DNA from: Mactromeris polynyma
Lineage: Eukaryota; Mollusca; Bivalvia; Venerida; Mactridae
DNA: 64,000 nucleotides
NCBI GenBank assembly: GCA_032209605.1
Contig: JASFXZ010000033.1
Location: 3,031,001 to 3,095,000, forward strand
Reading direction: 5' to 3'
Every line of letters begins with the position of its first letter. Within the stretch, counting starts at the first letter, position 1. The notes beneath the pieces were generated by a model that did no database searches, was not told the DNA's origin, and saw only the letters and a program-made list of their open reading frames with translations. Of this stretch, positions 28,201 through 35,831 are shown in pieces. The position numbers and the translations under genes are program-made.

Positions 28201-31200
28201 CATGTAAATTGAGTGAGGCGTTATTATTTTATATTTTTGGACGGTACCGCTCAGGTCTATAGTAGTGGCAATTTGAGAGGCATACAACAATTGGTTCCCG
28301 TTTTCAAAACACGAAAAAGACTGAAAGCCGGTAACATGTCAAAAACGTCCACATCGGCCTAATTACTACGCAAACAAAATAGTTCCAAAGTTCACCGCAC
28401 GAAATATTATCATAAACGTTTCAATAAAATGAAATGTTGAAAAGGTGACCTGCTAAAGTGGTTTGTGAACTAATTAGCTGTTTCTGTGGAGTTCAGATGG
28501 GGTTTAAAGCAATGTATTAATACACACGAGTTTGTTTGGTGTCGGCCCGGTGCTTTTTCGCCCTCTTTATTCTATAGTAAAACTACAAGATTTGCACTGG
28601 AATTGTGAACTCCACAACATGGCCCCAGCTATTTGCAATATCTAGTCTTCAAATACAACACTAGCACAGTAAATTCACACCAAGAAAACACCACCACGAC
28701 CTGGTAACTTTTCTGCTATCATTCCATGTATACAGTATCTGTATACATTTTCAATCCACAACAGCCGACACCGTTTACAGTTTTGGATTTATCGTAGATA
28801 TGGTCTCGTTGCGCACGACTACGAAAATTATCGGTATCATCTTTCTACGTACACCTCACTCTGTGCTTGGAAAATTAATTGGAAAATACCCCACTACAAT
28901 AAGATAACTCTTAACCTATGGCAAGCTAGTAACTTTATGCCTTAGCATACTTATTTTACTCTAAGTCCGTGCTGATATAATTTGATATGTCATTTTATAA
29001 TTAAATATCCACAAATGTTACATAAAGGGTCTGATATCTTCGTATTTAATTTATTTACAATCGTGACAACCATTTCACTTGTTTTACAATTTTAAGGTTC
29101 TACCATTATTACTGACCATTTTTCTTTATTTCGGTTTGAAAATCTAGCATTTCTAGAACAAGTCGGATTGAAGATCTTTAGAATAACTGTTTACTACATG
29201 TATTTTTCAATATTTTTTTATTCTTTTTCGCATTTCTGTCTTATGTTTTAGTTTTGTTTCATATTCCATGCAAATCATCTTACCAATTTACACATACTTT
29301 GATATTATAAAACTGTCTAGTTACAAAAAGGAAACTTGTTGCAACGAGTTGCCAGCTTGGCTACAGAGACGAGTGGTACCGTCCCACAGCACTTTTGTGC
29401 TTTGATTATTACAGCCACCAAATTGCAACGTTACACATGAAGTCCGTGAATTTATTAACAACATTACTAAAATAGTCGTATGACACGATCACTAAACCTT
29501 TCTTTTTGTAACAGCGCTCTTCTTTACATAAAACAAATGTTCATCTACTTTAATAACTGATCCCTAACTTAGGCTATAACTTTGACAGTAGCAAATATAG
29601 TCGGCGCCCCGAGAGGCGCCCTCCCGGGGCGCTGACTAATAAGCTTTAATATTTACACATGTTATCTGTCCTACTTTTTGGACATTATCGAGTCTTTACA
29701 AGCAACTCGCTGAATGGCTGTGGACACATGTCGATTCGCCTGTCTAAAAGTAGAAAATATCCGTCATGCGGGAGTTATAAAGCACAGGGTGAATATGAAG
29801 GTATGAGAATAAGCGCCCGATGCTAAAGGAGAGTAGCTGGAGTGCTGATGAAACGGGATAAGAATAACATGTTTAAGCTATATGAAGACTGAAATATGAA
29901 TTAAGTGTTTAACTAGAAATGACAACGTTAATCCATTTCTTATGTGAATGTATCGAAGTTATTGAAGTTAAATCCGCATCACAAGAACTAATTTTTGACC
30001 GCACAAATTAAATTTTGCCACATAGTGCTCCGCCTGACATACACTAGAGGATGTTCGTAGAGTAACGAAGTGGTACGGAAATATCCGAGAGCTGTTGAAA
30101 ATGCGGATATTTATGTACGATATAAACATTCGCTGAACATTCTCTACAAGGAATTATTAAAATAAAGTCATGTTTGTGGAACACGAAAATTCGGTCAATG
30201 GCGCTACCGGGAATCGAAACAAAGAATAAAACTGCCATTAAACTATGAACTAATAGTTCGGCTTCCTGAAAATAATTTATTAGTCTGAACTATCGGGATA
30301 TACTGAAGGTTTGATGGTAGTTTTAAAACATTCTTCGTTTGACGAAAACCTGAATAGTCAGTCACATTGCTTTATAAAACTGTCATCATGACATGTAATT
30401 TCTTATTTTATTGCTATGGTCGTCAATTTTCGTCTGCAATAAATTATAACAAGACGGGGAAATGTTCGATTTTATTTCTAGTCTGTGATTATTTGTAATA
30501 TATTTGTCAATGTCGGCTTTCGTGTAACATCAATTCTCCCGACATTGCAATTCAATCTATCAGGGTTTTTTAGACTCTCACGGTGCTTAATTCTATCTTA
30601 ACCCGACATTTTTATGCAATTAGTTCGTGATTCATGTAAGGTATACCGGGCAGTTTATCCTCTGGCTAGGCATATACACCACGATGAGAGTGACAAAGAC
30701 TTGTTATGAGAAAGAATAATAAAAATTCTTTAGAACGTTCTAAATTGTTGAGCTTTATGTTTTAATGGTTCAGCGGCAATTTCCACATGTATACATTCGG
30801 CATATATTTTAAGATGCCATGGACAAGTAGCTTTATTGTTCGCGTTTGTGTTTGTTTAATCGGGTTAACGTCTTTTTTCAGGATGTTTCCTGTTAAACAT
30901 GGGTGTCAAGGTAACTCACGAGTTTTCCAGGAATTAATCCCTTCTGCAATTAACTTCTGTTGACAACTTATCCACGTGAATCAGGTGGAAGACAAATAGC
31001 CGTGGTAAATGTCACGGAATGACATGACCTGTCCCACCATGCAATCATACCCGAACTACCCGGGTGTTAGCCCAGCGCACCACAGCTCGAACTTACCGGG
31101 CGGACTATTTTTTAACGTTTCTGCTATGTCTTGTTATGCTGCGTTTACGTCATGAACCTTTGAGAAAAACTACCAGCCCTTTTTGTTGTTGATGTTGATA

Positions 31201-32965
31201 TCGTAGTTGGTGGTGGTGACGCTGCTTTTGTTGGTGAAATACAGACAGACTGACATGATAATCTTTCATCAGATTACGTACATTACCGAACACCATATGA
31301 CCATACTAAATACTATCGCTGTTTAGCGTCAAGTTTATTTTTCGAAACCTACCAACAAAGTGTCAACAAGTTAAATGACTAGATTTTATGAGTTTTGGCT
31401 TTGAACATGGTCATTGGTTATCTAACACATTGTAACAGGCTAAATGGGCCAATGTCAATATTGAATGACATAATTGTTGAGGAATTTTGACATTTTCTTT
31501 TCGATCAGACTATCGAGAACCTTCTCGCCTGAGGACGCTAAACTCGATCCATATTGGTGTGGGCTAAAATCGATCCATATTGGTGTGGGCTAACGTCGAT
31601 CCATATTGGTGTGGGCTAACGTCGATCCATATTGGTATGGGCTAACGTCGATCCATATTGGTGTGGGCTAACGTCGATCCATATTGGTATGGGTTAACGT
31701 CGATCCATATTGGTGTGGGCTAACGTCGATCCATATTGGTATGGGCTAACGTCGATCCATATTGGTGTGGGCTAACGTCGATCCATATTGGTGTGGGCTA
31801 ACGTCGATCCATATTGGTATGGGCTAACGTCGATCCATATTGGTGTGGGCTAACGTCGATCCATATTGGTGTGGGCTAACGTCGATCCATATTGGTGTGG
31901 GCTAACGTCGATCCATATTGGTATGGGCTAACGTCGATCCATATTGGTGTGGGCTAACGTCGATCCATATTGGTATGGGTTAACGTCGATCCATATTGGT
32001 GTGGGCTAACGTCGATCCATATTGGTATGGGCTAACGTCGATCCATATTGGTGTGGGCTAACGTCGATCCATATTGGTGTGGACTAACGTCGATCCATAT
32101 TGGTGTGGGCTAACGTCGATCCATATTGGTATGGGTTAACGTCGATCCATATTGGTGTGGGCTAACGTCGATCCATATTGGTGTGGGCTAACGTCGATCC
32201 ATATTGGTGTGGGCTAAAATCGATCCATATTGGTGTGGGCTAACGTCGATCCATATTGGTGTGGACTAACGTCGATCCATATTGGTGTGGGCTAACGTCG
32301 ATCCATATTGATGTGGGTTAACGTCGATCCATATTGGTATGGGCTTACGTCGATCCATATTGGTGTGGACTAACGTCGATCCATATTGGTGTGGGCTAAC
32401 GTCGATCCATATTGATGTGGGTTAACGTCGATCTATATTGGTGTGGGCTAACGTCGATCCATATTGGTATGGGCTTACGTCGATCCATATTGGTATGGGC
32501 TATCGTTATATTTGATTGTTATGTAACAAACTAGCGGTAGGTACTATTTATAAAAGACACTCGTTAAATGACAATTAGTGTAACTAAGCTTACAAATACG
32601 TGATGGAGTTTTTTTCTGTTTTAAGGTGGTTTGGAAGATTGCATAGATGTTCTTTAAATGCGGGCCCCAGTTTCACAAAAAAAACCACTTGCAAATAATT
32701 GACATTTTCGCCACATTTTGCGACTTAACAGATTTTTCATCGGTACAAATGATGAACGTACATGCTTGCCAGAACCGTATATTCCCATTAATCTTGTTGA
32801 TATACTGTGACATGTCGTCGCTTGCACAAAAACAAATATGTAGCAGAATTAAAGCGTCTGATGTCTTGTATCAATGGTTGGGTTTTATGTTTATGCTATG
32901 GTGTCAATCTTGTTTCAGAATCGGATGATACCGATGAAAGCTCAATGATTAAACAGCAGATTTAA
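10004..32965 (+). CDS. Proposed three-exon gene for a small secreted or membrane-anchored acidic protein
   Basis: Proposed coding exons are 10004-10286, 17840-17896 and 32919-32965, all joined in phase 1, giving 128 residues plus stop. A tract ending TTTATTGTTTCAG at 9996 is a good acceptor just before the ATG, so a 5' untranslated exon is likely further upstream. Residues 1-14 are polar; about 15-31 (VYICIFVLTSAILMVTG) form a signal peptide or membrane anchor. The rest is hydrophilic, with an LKTLWDLYILPRLELDLKMK stretch and then an acidic tail containing one KR pair. There are no cysteines after the hydrophobic segment and no known family. Exons 1 and 2 have strong junctions; exon 3 is the least certain, and extra exons between 17896 and 32919 are possible. 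If intron 1 is retained, the frame stops at 10306. Confidence 0.5.
10287..11255 (+). other. Intron 1 (first part), no other feature recognised
   Basis: No exon-like interval, RNA or repeat recognised before the family D repeat at 11260. Confidence 0.4.
11260..11425 (+). repeat. Dispersed repeat family D, copy 1
   Basis: CAGTTACGGCTAACAATTGC, CCCACCGTATTACATTCACT and ACTGAACGCAGGGCTG recur, diverged, in inverted orientation at 35690-35830. Similarity spans about 150 bp. The class is unknown. Confidence 0.6.
11426..12519 (+). other. Intron 1 (continued), non-coding
   Basis: No feature is supported except scattered A/T-rich words. Short ORFs lack recognisable domains. Confidence 0.4.
12520..13265 (+). 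repeat. 41-bp minisatellite, about 18 copies
   Basis: Units read TTCCTGGACTGTTGCTTC, then TTTGATTAATGACATTATAA. Copies differ by TGATTAATGAC versus TGATCAATGTC and by CCGTTCC versus TCGTTAC. The variants are interspersed, suggesting repeated unequal exchange. The ends are the most degenerate, as expected for minisatellite margins. Confidence 0.93.
13364..13471 (+). repeat. 54-bp tandem duplication
   Basis: Two units beginning GTGCTGGTTTCTGTGTGATA, differing at one visible base (ATTTGTTG versus ATGTGTTG). It lies about 100 bp after the 41-bp array. Because 54 is divisible by 3, it creates repetitive minus-strand ORFs that are not taken as genes. Confidence 0.93.
13472..13922 (+). other. Intron 1 spacer between arrays
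   Basis: Unique AT-rich DNA with nothing else recognised. Confidence 0.4.
13923..14168 (+). repeat. 50-bp minisatellite, 5 copies
   Basis: Five near-identical units with CACGTCATTTCCTTGTTCAT, then ACGGCGTTAACCAGACATGT. Only two or three single-base differences are visible (CCCA for CACA, ATAGGT for GTAGGT), so the array is young. Confidence 0.95.
14169..15869 (+). other. Intron 1 (continued), non-coding
   Basis: No exon or RNA gene is supported. The opposing ORFs at 14590-14815 mirror each other in a symmetric-looking stretch and have no recognisable domains. Confidence 0.4.
15870..16433. repeat. 55-bp minisatellite, about 10 copies
   Basis: Units contain AAGTGCACAGCCACC, then ACACACATAGATACATGCAA and ATATATACATACATAC. 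Spacing is 55 bp (for example 15876, 15931, 15986) with one shortened unit. Subtypes differ at ATAGATACATGC versus ATAGAGGCATAC and are clustered from left to right. The 223- and 186-codon minus-strand ORFs rich in Cys, Tyr and Val come entirely from this array. Confidence 0.95.
16434..16975. repeat. Degenerate ~81-bp CA-rich tandem repeat
   Basis: Directly abuts the 55-bp array. Repeated words are CAACTATCAAAACAACAACT, CACCCGCAACCC, AACAACAAAGAAAACACCAT and CAACATCCCTAAACC. The order is imperfect and some half-units occur. The strand is strongly asymmetric (almost no G), which may favour unusual DNA structure. Confidence 0.85.
16985..17110 (+). repeat. Probable partial family A copy
   Basis: GCAAGGAATGGTATGAACGACCA, read in pieces, together with TTGAATGGATGGAATAAATCACAG, matches the 3' half of the family A copies at 960-1050 and 2075-2160. 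The TTGCTACAGGG core is absent. Confidence 0.45.
17111..17839 (+). other. Intron 1 end, non-coding
   Basis: No further feature recognised. It ends in the pyrimidine-rich acceptor TCATTATTTTCAG. Confidence 0.45.
17840..17896 (+). CDS. Coding exon 2 (57 bp) of the proposed acidic-protein gene
   Basis: Bounded by TATTTTCAG at the left and CTAG|GTAAGTAT at the right, both near consensus. It enters and leaves in phase 1, matching exon 1, and has no stop in that frame. It encodes VDQTYPTGEETQSRLKRL after a split Asp. The acidic/polar composition continues exon 1, and the LKRL motif could be a dibasic processing point if the product is secreted. Confidence 0.55.
17932..18143. repeat. CRE-bearing MITE, copy 2
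   Basis: Left arm GATTTCCAACCTCTTCTTTA, then AGTGACGTCATTT; the right arm is its inverse (AATTACGTCACTTATAG, then AAGAGGTTGTAAATC). The interior CATATGTGACGTCATCAT and GGAGTAAATATTGTGTCCTG match copy 1 at 7251-7427. Length is about 210 bp. Confidence 0.8.
18144..20195. other. Non-coding stretch
   Basis: Inverted GACCACC and GGTGGTC words around 18343-18392, and GGCGGTC near 18453, look like a decayed MITE. Short mutually overlapping ORFs at 19148-19612 have no domain. Confidence 0.4.
20196..20930 (-). mobile_element. 5'-truncated non-LTR retrotransposon (3' end)
   Basis: Minus-strand element. The 3' terminus is an (ATTGT)n-type tail, seen on the plus strand as ATACAATACAATACAATA at about 20201, preceded in element orientation by an AATAAATGATA word. 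Upstream in element orientation lies the C-terminal piece of a reverse-transcriptase ORF. Short pentamer tails and 5' truncation are typical of CR1/L2/Jockey-like elements. The clade cannot be fixed from this piece. Confidence 0.75.
20332..20763 (-). pseudogene. C-terminal fragment of a non-LTR retrotransposon ORF2 (reverse transcriptase)
   Basis: A 143-codon open frame with a CNKC, then EYHFLLICPKY cluster (Cys-x2-Cys, then His and Cys), preceded by an IERGRYQN segment and followed by LRLQYLKRYYYTWP. This layout is the familiar zinc-knuckle tail downstream of the polymerase domain in invertebrate non-LTR elements. The YxDD polymerase core and endonuclease are missing, so it is a dead fragment, although this part is still open, suggesting fairly recent insertion. 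The apparent start Met is internal. Confidence 0.7.
20931..22575. other. Non-coding stretch
   Basis: No exon or array. A run of 13 G around 22107 is the only striking base composition. Confidence 0.4.
22581..22660 (+). repeat. Dispersed repeat family A, copy 4
   Basis: AGAATAAGTTGCTACAG, CTCTCCACACAGACCTCCGG and GAAAACAACAGT match the family core. The GGGAACGC word is altered to TGTTTGC. Confidence 0.7.
22661..24410. other. Non-coding stretch
   Basis: No supported exon, RNA gene or repeat array. A somewhat GC-richer patch at 24070-24110 has no recognisable function. Confidence 0.4.
24415..24480 (+). repeat. Family E fragment
   Basis: TGTACTAACATGATTTTGCT and TTTGCATAT match the copy at the window start (about 58-95), preceded by a short GAGAGAGAGCGAGAGA purine tract. 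Confidence 0.5.
24822..24960 (+). repeat. tRNA-derived SINE-like element
   Basis: TTTGCTCAGTCAGTAGAGCT resembles a tRNA A-box/D-arm and GTTTCAAATTTC about 45 bp later resembles a B-box. There is no full cloverleaf. Interpreted as a SINE head. Confidence 0.45.
24961..27612. other. Non-coding stretch
   Basis: Several short ORFs without domains (25218-25409, 25869-26111, 27383-27580). A possible acceptor at about 27532 (CTTTGCAG) would open a phase-1 frame ending at 27580 and is a weaker alternative third exon for the proposed acidic-protein gene. Confidence 0.4.
27613..27840 (+). CDS. Candidate single-exon secreted peptide precursor (75 aa)
   Basis: The ATG at 27613 opens 75 codons ending in TGA. 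Residues 9-25 are strongly hydrophobic (FYLVVLFFLSFTISYC), a good signal peptide. After cleavage near Cys25, a short linker leads to a tetrabasic RKRR at 39-42, a classic prohormone-convertase site. The released C-terminal segment would be 33 residues and contains a predicted amphipathic helix (IQERLLSIAKNMDRLFSEIV). It has no second cysteine and no amidation Gly at the end. The family is not recognised. It lies within intron 2 of the proposed acidic-protein gene, on the same strand. A chance ORF or an unspliced fragment is possible. Confidence 0.4.
   Translation: MHKCDFNVRFYLVVLFFLSFTISYCEKSIFHDLKHVNLRKRRVTNHVTNDIQERLLSIAKNMDRLFSEIVGWENA
27841..29595. other. Non-coding stretch
   Basis: No exon recognised. 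CGCATGCGCATG around 28191 is a short alternating purine-pyrimidine run. Confidence 0.4.
29598..29640. repeat. GC-rich perfect-arm hairpin
   Basis: AGTCGGCGCCCCG and CGGGGCGCTGACT form a 13-bp stem with one mismatch around an 11-14 nt loop that itself carries GGCGCC. It is conspicuous in otherwise AT-rich DNA. It may be a transposon remnant or structured motif. Confidence 0.75.
29641..31005. other. Non-coding stretch
   Basis: Nothing supported beyond short ORFs. Confidence 0.4.
31010..31110 (-). repeat. Possible tRNA-derived segment
   Basis: The reverse complement contains GTGGTGCGCTGGGCTAACAC followed by GGGTAGTTCGGGTATG, resembling a D-arm/anticodon region and a degenerate B-box. Weak evidence. 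Confidence 0.25.
31374..31565 (+). repeat. Dispersed repeat family C, copy 1
   Basis: AATGACTAGATT, GAACATGG, ACACATTGTAAC, AAATGGGCCAATGTC, GAGAACCTTCTCGCC and GAGGACGCTAAAC occur in the same order at 45538-45725. This copy runs directly into the 26-bp array, whose unit starts at the 3' end of the element. Confidence 0.75.
31544..32503 (+). repeat. 26-bp minisatellite, 37 copies
   Basis: Unit CGATCCATATTGGTGTGG, then GCTAACGT. Starts step by 26 bp from 31544 to 32481, with one 27-bp step at the first unit. Variants include GTATGG, GGTTAAC, TTGATGTGG, GACTAAC and GCTTACG. The flanking family C copy supplies the first unit. Confidence 0.96.
32504..32918 (+). other. Intron 2 end of the proposed acidic-protein gene
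   Basis: An AT-rich stretch with a 93-codon ORF (32647-32928) without recognisable domain, ending in the acceptor CAATCTTGTTTCAG. Confidence 0.4.
32919..32965 (+). CDS. Candidate terminal coding exon 3 of the proposed acidic-protein gene
   Basis: Follows the acceptor ATCTTGTTTCAG. Joined in phase 1 to exon 2 it reads ESDDTDESSMIKQQI and then TAA. The acidic/Ser-rich content matches the preceding residues, and AATAAA lies 10 nt after the stop (32975-32980). The 15-kb gap to exon 2 makes the link uncertain. Confidence 0.4.
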
Positions 32966-32971
32966 AAGAAA

Positions 32972-33050
32972 GAGAATAAATTGCTACAGGGAACGCCACA
33001 TACATAAGATAGTGCCTCTCCACACAGACCCCCGGAAAAACAACAATTCT
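32972..33050 (+). repeat. Dispersed repeat family A, copy 5
   Basis: GAGAATAAATTGCTACAGGG, AACGCCACATACATAAGATA, then CTCTCCACACAGACCCCCGG. The AATAAG of other copies is AATAAA here, directly downstream of the proposed exon 3. Confidence 0.75.
32975..32980 (+). terminator. Candidate poly(A) signal inside family A copy 5
   Basis: AATAAA ten bases after the TAA of the proposed exon 3. If the exon is real, the repeat supplies its polyadenylation signal. Confidence 0.3.
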
Positions 33051-33337
33051 AAATTCACTTTGAAATTTAAATAAAATGGAAAATACACTGGTGCAAACCA
33101 TCATTTCGTGTCCCTCAAACAAAGTGCTTTAGTACTCCATTCTAATCAGGGGTTATTAATCTGAGCTGGCTGACACGTATGATTAGTTGTTACTTGAGCT
33201 CTGTCTGACAATCGAACAAGGGTAGGGTAGCAATCTGAGTCTAGTCTCAAACGTATTTTACAACAATAGTTAGGCAATTTTTCGTCGAAATAAATTATTT
33301 TTGATCCAACAAATATGGACAATTTACGCTCTCTTAT

Positions 33338-34298
33338 GCCCCCATCACACTAGGCCATGTTCCCACTACGTCCTCAAAAATCTGGCAGGACGCAGTCAGA
33401 ACTTGGTCAACGTAGAAGGAACGCAGTAGACACCGATAAGGACGTGGTATGGTCTTCATGGACGTGAAGGACGTGAGTGGACTTTGAACATGTTCAAAAA
33501 AAACGTAGTGAGGACGTGGTCGAATCAGGACGTAGTAAGAACTTAATAAGAACGTATTAACGACGGCATGGACGTAGTGACGGCGTAACTAAAACCTAGT
33601 AGGAACTTGATTGACGTAGTGCAAGCGTGGTATGGACGGGAAATATTGAATGGCGTTCTCATCGCGTTGTGACTAGGTTGTCATTGCGTTCTTGCTACGT
33701 TCTTGCTACGTCAATGGAATTCTCACCACAACCTCTTCAAGCTTTTACTACGACTATGGTACGTTCGTGCCACGTTGTAGAAGACCTCATTCGGTTGTTA
33801 ATACGTTCTTTCGGTGCTTAACAAGTCTTAGACACGTTTGTATCAGGTTCTTACCACGTCCTGTCAGGTTCTGAACAGTGATCATATATAAATATGGGAT
33901 TCTAAAAATAGGCCAGTTATAAATAGAACACGGTAAATCCATCTCGATCACATTCGCAAATAAATTCAAGTCATTAGAAAGTAATGAGGACGTGATAAGC
34001 ACTTGGTAAGCGCGTGGTGCAATCTTCCTGGTCGTAGTAAGAACGTACAAAGAACGCATTAGACGTGGTGCGCGTGTATTAAGAACGCATTGGACGTGGT
34101 GCGCGCGTGAAGATGCGCGCAGTAAGAACGTATTTGGAACGTGTGAGACGCAGTGAAGGCCTGGCAGGGACGCAGTAAGGACGTAGTATGAACTTGAGTA
34201 AAGCATTTTTTAAGAATTTGACCGCGTCCTCGTTGCGTTCGTCGAAATTGCCAGGACGTAGTGCGGTCTTCATGGTCTTCGTCTAGTGTAATGGGGGT
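33338..34298. mobile_element. ~960-bp foldback element with short-word internal arrays
   Basis: Terminal inverted repeats are GCCCCCATCACACTAGGC (left) and GTCTAGTGTAATGGGGGT (right), with TTA on both outer sides as a possible target duplication. The interior is built of degenerate words like ACGTAGT, ACGTGGT and AAGAACG: forward in about 33400-33640, reversed (CTACGT, CCACGT) in 33655-33870, an AT-rich spacer, forward again in 33980-34200, then reversed to the end. No transposase frame is present. ORFs inside are by-products. Confidence 0.75.
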
Positions 34299-34735
34299 AT
34301 TAGTTGAACAGTTTAATTACAAAATTACGCTGCAAGCTTTGGTTAAATTGACAAAAGTTCAACAAAATGGCCACGTGGTGTTGTTTTATTTACAAGACAT
34401 CAAACAATGCACTTTTCATCCATCTATATACTACTCAGCAGAATTCTACCCGACTTCTAGGACAATGCCTGACCTTAACCTACATATGGACTTCATACAG
34501 TTCTTCTGCATGTCTTTGTCTTAAGTTTGATAGCTTTAGAATCTATTTACGTAAATACCTGAACATTAACATTTAGAATGCCGTTTTATTGAGAATTAAA
34601 TGAAGAAGCAGATTGTGAAAGAGAACAATTAAATATATATGGTCAAACCCCAATTTGGTATCTTAATATATGCTCTATTTCATTTCGATGAGATTTTGAA
34701 ATGGATGATACAGTAACATGTTCCCTTGCGTATAC
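34299..34735. other. Non-coding stretch
   Basis: Overlapping short ORFs without known domains. Confidence 0.4.
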
Positions 34736-34737
34736 AC

Positions 34738-34835
34738 CCTTGCACCTCGTCAATGCCTGGTGTTCTGTAGACTGTTGTTTTCCCGGAGGTCTGTGTGGGA
34801 ATGCATTGTCTTGTGTATGTTCCCTGTAGCAACGT
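34738..34835 (-). repeat. Dispersed repeat family A, copy 6 (inverted)
   Basis: TGTTTTCCCGGAGGTCTGTG, TGTATGTTCCCTGTAGCAAC is the reverse complement of the family core. It lies 38 bp before a MITE. Confidence 0.75.
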
Positions 34836-34872
34836 GTTCTCTCTTTACAATATTAACCTGAATATTAAAATA

Positions 34873-35050
34873 CAGTCGAACCTCGTTTATTCGACAACCT
34901 TCTTTCCGAATACTTGGTATCATCCTAAATAAAGACCAGATTCCGATGTATCTTCTCAGGCAATTCAATTTGAAATGGGCTATTCGAAGCAATGTATAAT
35001 TCGAAATTAACTTTCGGACACGATAAATGCGAATGAACGAGGTCCGACTG
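34873..35050. mobile_element. TA-flanked MITE, copy 1
   Basis: Ends CAGTCGAACCTCGTTTATTC and GAATGAACGAGGTCCGACTG are inverted repeats, flanked by TA on both sides. No coding capacity. Copies at 44484, 48961 and 57794 share the ends. TA target and CAGT termini suggest mobilisation by a Tc1/mariner- or pogo-type transposase. Confidence 0.85.
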
Positions 35051-35052
35051 TA

Positions 35053-35685
35053 TATAATAAGACAATGCATTTGACAGAAATAAGCTCAGCATGGACATTA
35101 GTTTTAAAGCACTGAGATTGATCTTAAGTTTCGTAACCTCAGATCCAGGGCCCGAGATTATAACGTATACTTGCACTCACCACTCAAATCTCAATAACTA
35201 CTCTGCTGATTCCAATAGTGACTCATGAGTCCCAGTGTGTGTCGGTCCATAATCTGTGGTAGTATGCTTAACCATTGTACTGTTTTAAATGTTTTAGATA
35301 TCCAATTTCAGGTCTCACCGGAAGTAGGATATAATTGAAAATTCAAATGCTCTATACATGCATGTTTTGATATAATTATTATAAAGGCTTACTAAGATGT
35401 TAATCAATCGGTGTATAACCGGGGACATTAAAAGTGGGGTTCAGTTCTCGAAAAAAGCTCTTGACCGTCGACTACACTTAGAGTCCACCAAGTCCCTAGT
35501 ACACACGCAAGCTATAGCCTCCATACAATGGGTGTTTAGAAAGCAGTGAGTAAACTTTGCTTCGGTGCACGAAACGCATTTTCGCTGATTTAATGTTTTC
35601 GTGGTTTATGTATAAATGTATAGTGAGTGTTCATTGAATTCACCGGTCCAGCATACCGCTTACATAATCTATGTCTTTTCACCAG
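35053..35685. other. Non-coding stretch
   Basis: No feature supported. Confidence 0.4.
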
Positions 35686-35689
35686 CATT

Positions 35690-35830
35690 GCGTTCAGTGA
35701 AGGTATTTGGGGCTCACGTTTCGTAAAGCGTTGCAATTTGGTTCCCCGTGTGCAGTCAACGTGATACGGTGGGCAAGGGGAACAATACAAAACGTTCGCA
35801 ACTGTTAGCCGTAACTGAACTCATTTCTTG
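35690..35830 (-). repeat. Dispersed repeat family D, copy 2 (inverted)
   Basis: GCGTTCAGTGAAGGTATTTG, CGTTTCGTAAAGC, GATACGGTGGGCAAGG and TGTTAGCCGTAACTGAA are the inverse of 11260-11425. Confidence 0.6.
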
Positions 35831-35831
35831 T

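Noticed and set aside
31544..32503. Array of serum-response (CArG) sites from the word CCATATTGG
   Set aside because: CArG boxes need six A/T between CC and GG; this word has five, so it is not a match.
32647..32928. 93-codon ORF just upstream of candidate exon 3
   Set aside because: No leader, domain or splice support; it is in a different frame from the acidic exon that follows the acceptor.
33787..34273. 139- and 64-codon minus-strand ORFs
   Set aside because: They fall inside the foldback element and translate its degenerate word arrays; no conserved domain.
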